From: Hoplostethus atlanticus
Taxonomy: Eukaryota > Chordata > Actinopteri > Trachichthyiformes > Trachichthyidae
DNA: 64,000 bases
Direction: 5' to 3'
Assembly (NCBI GenBank): GCA_034670405.1
Contig: JAXDDX010000181.1
Span: 1-64,000 of the forward strand
Shown here piece by piece: positions 54,350 through 64,000 of the stretch. A program made the translations under genes and the position numbers. The notes under the pieces were generated by a model, which saw only the letters and a list, made by a program, of their open reading frames with translations, did no database searches and was not told the origin of the DNA. Positions within the stretch are counted from its first letter, which is position 1. The number at the start of each line of letters is the position of its first letter.

Positions 54350-55780
54350 AGACTGAAAAGTGGCCATGACCACGATTATTGGCACCCTTTAGAACAATTA
54401 AAATCAATTTTGTTGGAGGAAATGGATTCTCATTTGGAGTGTAATTTAACTCACCTGTCACACTCACGAGGCACCTGACAGGACACCAGGTGCCACCCTC
54501 GTGATCTAAATGAACCAGCTGTAATGTGATAAAACAGTCTGTTCTGCTTCCCTGGTCGTCTGTGAAAATGGTAAAGAGAAAAGAGCTGTCTGAGGATGTC
54601 AGAAAAACTATGATCACCAAACATAAGTGTCCACAAGGCTATAAGGCTGTCTCTAGAGACCTTGGTGTTCCTGTTTCCACAGTTCACAATGTTATTAAGA
54701 AGTTGGAATTGTTAAGAAGCCATTGCGAGCCAATGAAAAACACCTTGCATAACATCCAAAGATCTCAAGGCTGACCTGGAGAGGTCTGGGGTAATGCATT
54801 CAGCCCATACCAAACACCAGACACAAGAGGGGCCACGGAAGACCCCACTGCTGAAAGAGAAAGACAAGAAGGCCCGATTGATCTTTGCCAAGGACCCACC
54901 TGGACAAACCTTAAATCCTTCTGGGAAAATGTTCTGTGGATCGATGAAACTAATTAGAGCTCTTTGGCAATGCAGAGCAGCGCTTTGTTTACAGACGATG
55001 AAATTAACCTTTTAAAGGAAAGAACATCCTACCTACAGTCAAATACGGTATTGGTCCATAATGTTGTGGGGCTAACGTATTAGCGAAATGTGCTACCCAG
55101 TGTCAGAAAACTGGAGGTCAATCGAAGGCCATGGGTCCTCCCCATAGGAAGAAGACTCAAGACTCAACTCAATACTGTTGCATTTTCCTATTGAAGCCAC
55201 AGGGGCCAACAGCCATATAGTAGGAGCTTATTATCATTATATTTGTCACATGTCAGCATCTTCACATTTATCTCATAAAGTCTCAGAAATCTCCCGTGCC
55301 TCCTGGTGGCTCAGTGGTCTAAGGCGCATACCACATATAACTGCAGTGTCCTGGGTTTAAATCCGGCCCAGGTCCTATGTCGCATGTCATCCCTCCTCTC
55401 ACCTGATCTTTCCTGTCTCTCTCTACTGCTAACTATCAAATAAAGGCAAAAAAGAAATCCTGAAAAATTCCTTTCTCTCTCTGTTTTCTCCTCATGGTTC
55501 CTAAGGGGGGTTTTAGGAGAAACATTTCAGATGAAGGTGATCACAAAATGAGACAAAAGTGAGATCTCCCCTATTTGTCAGGAGATAAAGAAATGACAAC
55601 TCTGAGCAAAAGAGTTTTCCTCTGGGTCCATCAGGAGCGGGTTGCAATTGAAGAGTGGGAGAAACTGCCAGCAGAAAGGTAGAGGAAGCTTATTGATGGT
55701 TACAAGAAGCATTTGGAAGCGATTGCCAAAGGCTGTTAATAATCATGGCTATAGCCACTTTTCAATTTTGAAGCCATACA
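54350..55780 (+). mobile_element. Tc1-like transposon, decayed, interrupted by later insertions
   Basis: Inverted ends: ACTGAAAAGTGGCCATGACC near 54352 pairs with CTATAGCCACTTTTCAATTT near 55750. The N-terminal HTH region reads KELSEDVRKTMITKHKCPQG and GYKAVSRDLGVPVSTVHNVI (from about 54568). Later blocks are RKTPLLKEKDKKARLIFAKD (about 54838) and a C-terminal ERVAIEEWEKLPAER-type end (about 55640-55738). Several frameshifts separate these blocks, and a SINE sits at 55292-55452. Confidence 0.85.
55292..55452 (+). mobile_element. tRNA-derived SINE
   Basis: A-box-like TGGCTCAGTGGTCTAAGGC (about 55306) and B-box-like GGGTTTAAATCC (about 55353) are spaced as in a tRNA-derived pol III promoter. 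The body includes GTCGCATGTCATCC and a tail AATAAAGGCAAAAAA. Flanked by AGAAATC at 55285-55291 and 55453-55459, a likely 7-bp target duplication. It is inserted in the Tc1 copy. Confidence 0.8.
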
Positions 55781-56230
55781 TTCTTTTTAAAATTTGTACT
55801 ATTATTGTTTGATAATATGTTCTTAAATGAAACAGATGTACATGTGAAGACCAGAAGCTGTTTCATACCAGTCTAATCTCTGCAGTGCCAACATAAACAA
55901 TCAGAGAGATGTCGCTGCTGTGGCTGGGTTGTCTGTTCAGAGTTTCATCACCACCGTCTGACCACACCTCCCCTCATCCTCCTCCTCTCCCATTTACTGC
56001 ACTGTTAAATCCCATAAAAGACAGTGTCTATTTATATCTCTCTCTCTCTCTCTCCGTGTTTCTGGATCTCCCCTGCGGCTGTTATGGATCTATGTGACTC
56101 AGGGGCTTATTGAGATGTATAGGATGACACAGCTGTTATCATAGTAAAACCCCCAACTGTGTCAGCCATTCCACAGACATCGATTGTAGTTTGAGATTTT
56201 CACGAATGCACATGTGCAAAATTCACACAT

Positions 56231-56283
<53 letters not shown>

Positions 56284-59200
56284 TGTGCATACACCACCCT
56301 CAGAGGCAGACTGGCCTCTCTAATCCAAAAAAGGGAGAAGCTAGCATGCATTAGTTGGATTTGGGCTCAGTCACTTATGTAAACCCTACATGGATTTACT
56401 AATGGCAAATGTAGTAATTCTTTCTTCTCCCTCTTCTAACCAGGGAGCAGCAAGCTCACTGGATTAGAGATGGAACAGCCCAACCAGGCTTACCTTGTTA
56501 GCTGCTGCTGTTAAAGAGTCAATTATCTCAGTCAGAATGAATGGGCAGAGTTTAACAAAGGTAAAGGTTCTATTAAAGCCAAGATGACTGAGGCGATGTA
56601 TTGCACACCTCAGCTTTTCAGACCCTAAGCCTTTTAACCACTCCAAATTGATTTCCCTGAGACAGATGCCTGTTGAACTGTTTCACAGACCATTCTCACC
56701 AATCTCCCTTATCATCAACATGGAAGTACTATGTAGTGGGAAATACGTATACATTGAAGCTCCATGACAAATGGCCAGAGGAAGGAGGTGTAGCCTATTA
56801 ATCATACTCCAGCCTGGCCTGCCAGTGTGGTGACGAGCTCACACTGCTCAGATCACACAGTCTCCCATGCTGACCCGCCATCCATCATCACCATTGCCAT
56901 ATTGCGGCAACACGCATGTGCTACAGTGTGTACTCACGCTCACGCACACAAACACAGTTGGAAACATAGGTGCCTACACACTAGGTTTTTACTGATGTGT
57001 GTTTCTTTTTATTTATTATCTTTAGATGAATTATAAAATAAATATGTAAGCGAATAAACTGCATCACATCCATCATATCAGTGGGGGATGACACACACCG
57101 ACATCGGCCAGTGTGTGTGTGTGTGTGTGTGTTACTCTTCGCTACAGTACTTTTTATATTCACAACAGAAAAGCAGTAATGTTAGACATGCATTGATGTT
57201 AGTCTATCCCTTCTTTCAGTATGTGTCCACCAGTGTGCTTTTATTTCCTTTGCATACTCTCCTTGCTGCTGTTGAACATGGTACAGAGGCAAATGCCTGT
57301 GTGTGTGTGTCTATGTGTCAGATATAAGGCCGTGTTGTTGACTTATTTATGACACAGCTCTACTGCTTGTCAGAACAGCCCAAGGTGTGAGAGAACACAC
57401 ACATAAATAATTGAAGGCTGCAACACTAGACACACACACACATACACACCAGGAACTGGATTATAATTAGCTCAGTGTCCATCTGTTAGCCTTACATGTC
57501 TGCATGTGGAAAATCACAGCCAATTCACATTGATTTGTCGAAACAGGGTGTCATGTTGTAACACCCATCAAGCAAGTACATAACACATCCTTTTACACAC
57601 ACACATACACACAAAATAAGCAGTGAAAGCACAACAAATACATATTTTGGCCTTACATGTTAGTACCTGAGGACTATGATTGAGTCTATTTAATGTGCTG
57701 TAGTTACTAATTGTATTCACTGCAGGAAGTAACAACAGAGTGGAATAGTGTGTATTTGTGTGTATGTGTACAACCGATGTGTGTGTGTGTGTGTGTGTGT
57801 GTGTACAAGCGTCTGCATCAGTGGAAGGAGGTGTACTAGTCTGCCAGGTTGACAACTATGGCTCTGTATGGGTTTGTCTCGCATCCTACAGAGGCACTGA
57901 AGTACTGGAAGGTATACAAAGATGTAAATCTCCACAAATGTGTCGTTGTGCACAAGGTATACATTATACAGACTCACCTCAAAGTTTAAACTCCTTTATT
58001 TATTTCTTTTTGGACAGACTTCGTAAAAGGAGTCATGACATATTTTTGGCAGCAGTTGATCAGCAGAGAAAAGTGATGATTGTGGTTAGAAATAAGTCTT
58101 TCTGAGGGTGTCTCCTTCTGACAAACTGAGGAGCTGAACGTTTTATTTTTGTCTCTCTCTCGTATTCTGTCAGTAAATGTCTGCTGGTTTCTTTGTTGCT
58201 TTTACCGTCATTATTTTATGATATTTTACTGTTTTTTATACAATCTTCTACCTCCTCCTCCCCATTATTGACATTCCCATTCATTTGTACACATTTGCAA
58301 TCACCTTTAACTAAATTTCAAAGGTCAAGCAAGTTAAAGCACTAATTCTCTGATAACTTCCATGCACCTCAGGGGATGACACTTTTTTCCATATGTTGAA
58401 ACCTTTAAAAGGTCCTGACATTTGCATCTTCCGAAAATTGTTTTGAAAGTGAGCTAAATTTACACTTCCCAATACACAGAATGTGTCCCCTTGTGCCAAG
58501 TCTTGTGTTCTGGCATGACTGTAAATTATGTAGCATGCCTTCATTTAGCGTGAATAGAGATTACAAAAAACAATTGGCATTATGCCTTCTTCAGGTTGTT
58601 TCAAAGACAAAAAGAAAAAAAAAATCAATACATTTCCTCGGCCCAACACCCTGCTCAGAGGAAAGGAAAGGCTCTTCATGCTTTTCCATACCACAAGTGT
58701 CATTTTACATTTTTTTCTTCACTGTAGTTTTTCCATACCACTGAGAGACTGTGGAGGTTGTTTGAAATTGCGGTGTGCTCCATATGCACTTGTGGCTGTT
58801 TTTTTTTTTTCAATTTTCCCATTCAAGTAAATGTGTTTCTGTAGCACCTGTTTATGTAGTCCAGTCGTGCTCCTTGACTGTTTCTCTCTTCTCTTTTCTA
58901 TTGCATCACTCTAGAGCTGTCACTGCAGGCACACACAGCCCTGCATGTAACATACGGCGAGATGATTACTAATTACTCTGCCTCCTGCTTAGCCAACCAC
59001 CCTATTACTCATATAAACACACACATACAACATACACACACATACACACACACACACACCACACAATCACACACCGCGGTCTGCACGGCAAGCTTTCGGC
59101 AGGAGGCTGGCAGAGCTGTTGCTAAAAGTTTCATCAACATATTCCAACAGACAGGCTAGTTTCTGATCTGATCCGTATTGGTTGCCAATCAAGGAGATCA

Positions 59201-61065
59201 CAGGATAAATTCTGTCTTCTCCTGTGCTTCTGTGACCAGAATGAACGATAGTGAATGACCCAGAGCCATGTTATTGCAATTATCTCCAAGCCACCAGATT
59301 GAATTTAATTTAACAGTCTGTCCCAACTCATGTGGAGAGAGATGTACATGTGAAACCTTTATAAAAGTCAAGATAGTAAAGATGGCGATTTAAAAGTAAA
59401 TCTTCATGAAGAAATCCTGCACCGTTTTCAACAAAATTGTATTAAGTGAGTTGAACAATTGATTTTTCCAGGGGGTCCAATAGAGATTACCACTAGTATT
59501 TTGCAAGGATAAAAGCCAGAACACTATATACGTAACCCCTTCACTGTAGATGTGAGAGACAGAAAAATCCGTCCAGTGGAGAAAGATATGTGCAATGAGG
59601 AAATGGAAAGAGCTCTCTCCAACCATTTTCTATCATCTGCTGCATAGGGAAGTTTTTCTGACGTTTTCAACAGCAGGAGAGAGAAAGAGAGAGAAGCTAA
59701 GGCACAAAGAAGGAGAAAGAGAGAGAAAGGGAGAGAGAGGATGGTAGATAGCATAGTATAGATTGCTATTCTCTGTCACTGTCATCTCTCCATGACCAAA
59801 TCTATTTCCTCAAAGAGCCTGGAAAGGCTTTTAGCCTGCGCTTGAAAATGTACAGCACAAAAGACACAGTCATGCTGTGATCGAAGGTCATGCAATAAAG
59901 CGGCATGTGGAGAGCTCAGCCTAGCTCTCTCAACCCATAGCTCTAGAACTGGGAGCCCCCCCAGCTCTTTCTCCTGCCCACTATAAGGCTGTAGTAGCTA
60001 CATGGCTAACACTGCAGCACTAACATAGTCCATAAATCTTGCCCTGTAACTTCTAAATGATGCATGGTCTAAAGGCTAGGCTGTACATCACCCTAAATGA
60101 AATATGGAGCCTGGCCTATGTGCTTACAGTGGTTTTAAGTGATAAAAAACTACAATCCTGTGTGCCTGCCATAGAGGCATTTAAACCCCCCAAAAAAACC
60201 ATGCCACCATTTAGTTTCCATTCTCCATATGGAAATAAAAAGGTAAAAGGAAAAAACAAAGAAAGAAAGAACAAATAAAACATATTTTTGAGAATGCGGG
60301 CCCTGCTTCATAATTCATCCATGTCTGCAGACAATGTGCTTGAGGAAAAATACTGCACTGCTTTAATGCGTCATGGCAGCAGACATGAGTTGAGATGATT
60401 ATAAACTTCAACAAAACATCAATGCGATAGGGGGTAGTGGTACAGAGCACCTTAAGGGTCATGGTGGGGATTTTTTTTTTCTTAGCTACTTTTGCATTCC
60501 CTCGCAATAAGTTTGGCATAAAACGATGAGCGGTGATAGCCAATGGGTTAAACGGGCCTGGAGTAGGAGGTCGAGTCTGTTCCCCGTCGGCAGGCTATGT
60601 GTTTCCCCTGAACCTGAACCTGAAGTAATTCTCATTCCTATCCCCCAACCAGCCGTCTTTTATGATGCTTAATCTGACCCCAACCGTACCACAACCCTAA
60701 CCAGTTATCTCGGCCTACTCCTGAGGTTTGGAATCTATCCAACCCTGCCAGTTTTAGACTGCTGTTTCAGTCCTGTGTGTTCACATCTGCCATTTTGTTA
60801 TTGCTGCATCTAAACTTTTAATTACAGTAACTTACAAGCAAGCACTGCCAATCAGCGGGCTTCTGGTTAGCCCATTAGAAGTTGCGAGGGAATGCACAAG
60901 TATTGAAACAGGATGTTGGAGTAAGACAGGGATCATCAACAGTCAGTAACTGTGCTCAATGTGATTGCCTTAGTTTGTTTATTAATCTCCAACCATCCTT
61001 CCTTTCTAAGTTTGTTAGAAGCAATGACTGTAAGTATTTTAGTCTGTAATCTCCATAGTCTATGC
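55781..61065. other. Gene-poor stretch, microsatellites only
   Basis: CA/GT arrays at 56235-56280, 57111-57132, 57778-57803 and about 59036-59062, and a short (TC)n near 56037-56054. No exon or transposon protein recognised. Confidence 0.55.
56235..56280. repeat. (AC)n microsatellite
   Basis: About 23 pure units followed directly by GTGTGTG, so the tract can snap back on itself. Confidence 0.95.
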
Positions 61066-61107
61066 TTAGTCTATAGTCTATAGTCTATAGTCTATAGTCC
61101 ATAGTCT
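61066..61107. repeat. Heptamer repeat (AGTCTAT)n
   Basis: About six near-perfect 7-base units directly upstream of an L2 3' end. Confidence 0.85.
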
Positions 61108-61112
61108 ATAGT

Positions 61113-61438
61113 TTTTTCCCACAGGCCATCAGGCTCCTGAACAAACACACCTGAGCCCCCCCACCCCCCCTAACCCACCCCCCCTAACCCACCCTGAGCC
61201 CCCCCCCCACGCACAACAGGCCACTTTACTTCGAGGACACTTTACACTCTGCTACACTTTATAATTTATAACTTTTGTACTTTTGTAACTTTGTACTTAT
61301 ATAACTTTGTACTTTTATATTTGTTCTTAGCACTAGCGTAGGGTGCCAGAGAGGCATAAGAATTTCATTGCCAACTTTTGCTTTTTTGTGAATGTTTGTG
61401 CATATGATAATAAAAACCTTGAACCTTGAACCTTGAAC
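61113..61438 (+). mobile_element. L2-type LINE 3' end, 5'-truncated, with (CCTTGAA)n tail
   Basis: Starts TTTTCCCACAGGCCATCAGG (F-P-Q-A-I-R-L-L-N, the usual last codons of L2 ORF2), then a C-rich 3' UTR with AATTTCATTGCC and AATAAAAACCTTGAACCTTG. It ends in about three CCTTGAA units. CTATAGTT occurs just before the element and just after the tail, a probable target duplication. Confidence 0.85.
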
Positions 61439-61772
61439 CTATAGTTCATACTTACCTCATGGAGGGCTATACAGCATGTTGCCATGTTTACTCACCAGTT
61501 GCAGTCATTATTAGCAGTATGGAAACAGTGTAAGATATTGATTGTATCTACTTTGTACTTGTTACAGTTTGCTCAGATAAAGCCTTCAAACACACACCAG
61601 TGTTTCCTGTGGAATCATTTGAGTGCTGTTTAGCTTGTTGGATAGCTGGGCAGGGACGTCTAAGTGAGACCGATACACCCTGCACAGCCTTTTCAGCAAG
61701 TTGTCAGGGAAAAGCCTATGGCTCTCAGACACACAAATGCCCATGTATGCACACATGCTTACTTGAGTATGT

Positions 61773-61778
<6 letters not shown>

Positions 61779-61819
<41 letters not shown>
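61779..61819. repeat. (AC)n microsatellite
   Basis: About 20 units, intergenic. Confidence 0.95.
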
Positions 61820-61820
<1 letters not shown>

Positions 61821-63975
61821 CCAAAGGTAGAACTCAGGGGAAATCACAGCAGGAGGATGAGGAGGTAAACTCTTTTAGACTGATTCAAGAAAAGCAATCA
61901 GCAAAGTGTAGACATCTGGACTGATCTGTATTGCCTATAGGCAGCCTAAGCAGCCCTCTCAAGGTCTAATTATGGAAACAGAGGAGGAGAAGCAGAAGAG
62001 CAGAGCAGCAAGATCACAGCAGATAAGTCTACCTTATCACTATCTGACATGTTGTTTCAGTTCAAATGGACTCATTTTAGTTCAATTCAGCTGTTCAATT
62101 CATTACAGTTGGATTTCATTTCAGTTTGATTCAGTTTGATTTGATTTATATAAATTCCATTAAATTCTGTCAAACAGGTCTGCAGGGATGGCGGTGTCGC
62201 GGGGTGACATCAACAAACCCCTTCTGCAGCACACAGTGTCCAAATGTCGACATCCCCACCATTACTGACAGAGAGGCAGGATGGGGGAAACCTTAGGTGT
62301 GTATTGCTCTGTGAGGTGGACAGCTGAATGACATCAATGACGGAAGACCCCGTGTTCAATAGTATATTGCGTCATTCCCTCATGTAGTAGATCTGTCTTG
62401 TTAGGGAAGTAGTACGCCACAGCCATTATGTCATGTCACAGTGCATGTTGTCTGACTGCGCTACAAGTAGCACCGTAGCGACCGCAGATTGACAGCAGGG
62501 GGCCTGGTGCCCCAGCAACACACACCAGAGTGTCATGTCTTAATTTGGCGGGTGTTGGACAGAAGAGAAGCAGGGTGACAAATCTGCCCTTCTGCTGTGA
62601 CTCCTGTCCTCTCCAGCCACCATGGGGAGAAGAGAGGAGAGGACACTGAAAATGTATTCAACATCACTTTGATTTAAACACTACACTGGAAAAAGGATGC
62701 CTGGTTTGATTGTTTGATGTTTTAAGGCTTAACGACATCAACCCCATTACCACCTCATGACGCATCAGGGTATCAAGGCAAACACCACCTCGGTCAGTAA
62801 ACCAAACACCATGCTCTGTCTACCTAATGAGACCATGGCGTATATTGTCCTGGTCGGGCCATTCCTTTCCCCGAGCAGGAAAAGACAACAGCCGATAAAA
62901 CTGTCACAGTACCTGAGGACCACAGACAGACAGAACCTGTTAGCTGCTTCATTGGCATTGCAGCAGCACATTCACGACAGCCCTGATTGGGATTCTGATG
63001 ACCTGTCTCTTTTAATCCAACATGCCTCCGCAACCTTCTGCTAATATAATATTTGTTAACTGTAGATGCCTGTGACTCTGTCAATTTACCTCAATTTCGT
63101 CTCATTTGTCAATCTGGAGAATTCCTCTGTGTCTGGAGAAAACGACAGCTGTTTCATAATCAAATCAGCAGCATTGTCATGCAGTGTGTGTGGCTGGAGA
63201 TAATCGTTCTAACATTTAGAAAAAGGTCTCCAGACTTAGCTCATCTTAAAGGAGAAACTTTTGGCATAGTAACCTGATGAGGGTATCATGGCTAAAACTG
63301 CCCTATTTAATGGAATGATACAGCATCTATATGGTTTGTGGAATAGGTAGGCCTGAGTGCTTCCTCGTCTTGAAGGGGCTCATAGTCTGCCTTTATGACT
63401 GGTTGACCATATGAGCCTATCATAGCAGGGGATGTTGCCTCTGTAAAGCATCCTAAAGGGCCAAATAACACGGACCGGTAGCATCCATAACACTATGAAA
63501 GGGGCTAGAGCTCAGCTATTTGTATAGCAAACAATATCCCACCAAACGATACAAAAGCAAGCTGCATACTGAGCTTAACGTGTTCAAAATGATGATGTGC
63601 CATTCATTTAGGTAGCATTTAAAGCATGTCTTTGACGTGTTGATACAGAGAGTGCACATAGGAATTGCACAAAGTCACTGTCAAGCGACAATAGTGCACC
63701 CGGGAGTATAAGAGGACAGGTCTGTGTGAGGAGACAGGAAAATGGAGCAGAACTGAGAAGGAAATAGCAATTGGGCAGCTGAGGGAGTGAGTGGTAGGGA
63801 AAGGGTGAACAAAGGGAATGGAAAGAGAGAGGGAGAGAGAGAGAGAGAGACTAAGTGGGTGAATGAAAGAAGGAAAAAGTGACAAATTTTCTCATTTCTG
63901 GAAGGGCTTGGCAAAATGATGCCCAGCCATCTGCTCCAACAGGGAATGTAATGTGCATTGAGTTTCCCCACTGAC

Positions 63976-64000
63976 AGAGAGAGAGAGAGAGAGAGAGAGA
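63976..64000. repeat. (GA)n microsatellite reaching the window edge
   Basis: Pure GA array cut by the right edge, true length unknown. Confidence 0.9.

Larger units (their letters stand above)
61439..64000. other. No gene recognised
   Basis: Holds a (CA)n array at 61779-61819, a GA-rich run near 63822-63850 and (GA)n at 63976-64000 reaching the edge. A short inexact AGTTCAATTCAG-like repetition lies at about 62068-62150. Confidence 0.5.

Noticed and set aside
55292-55452. A tRNA gene
   Set aside because: Only A- and B-box-like parts are present within a longer repeat with a non-tRNA body and A-rich tail; it is a SINE, not a functional tRNA.

Overview
The window looks like nuclear DNA from a teleost fish. 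It has long (CA)n/(GT)n microsatellites, intron-rich genes whose proteins closely match vertebrate families, and scattered L2-type LINEs, Tc1, hAT and piggyBac DNA transposons and a tRNA-derived SINE. No bacterial, viral or organellar signature was seen, and no LTR retroelement was recognised.

Layout. (1) 1-4977, minus strand: the 5' two-thirds of apeh (acylaminoacyl-peptidase), 16 exons read by eye; the catalytic domain lies beyond the left edge. (2) 4978-6076: shared, divergent 5' region. (3) 6077-9813, plus strand: complete capza1 (F-actin capping protein alpha-1, 10 coding exons, 286 aa) with a 3' UTR to about 10990. (4) 12434-24971, minus strand: cttnbp2nl (CTTNBP2 N-terminal-like, 4 coding exons, 586 aa), tail-to-tail with capza1; its introns are full of dinucleotide arrays. 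A candidate promoter lies near 28.0-28.2 kb. (5) 26-40 kb: transposon-rich interval with two L2 LINE pieces, nested fold-back repeats (28.9-30.35 kb), a 3.7-kb long-TIR DNA transposon with zinc-finger and CXC-like Cys-rich protein remnants (30977-34708), a deleted hAT with a perfect 8-bp target duplication (37091-38369) and a Tc1 3' end. (6) 40937-45440, minus strand: complete cyp3a cytochrome P450 (13 exons, 501 aa) with a TATA box. (7) 45.5-64 kb: no recognised host gene; it holds a rearranged piggyBac (50886-53168), a Tc1 copy carrying a SINE (54350-55780), a 5'-truncated L2 tail (61113-61438) and microsatellites.

The genes do not form a pathway. capza1 (actin filament capping) and cttnbp2nl (cortactin/STRIPAK-linked) are also near neighbours in mammals (human 1p13), so their tail-to-tail pair is probably conserved synteny. 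apeh trims N-acylated peptides in the cytosol; cyp3a is an ER mono-oxygenase. Exon boundaries were set by reading GT/AG sites, phase and remembered family proteins; summed exon lengths give exact open frames for capza1 (861 nt), cyp3a (1506 nt) and cttnbp2nl. Nothing was checked by alignment software.
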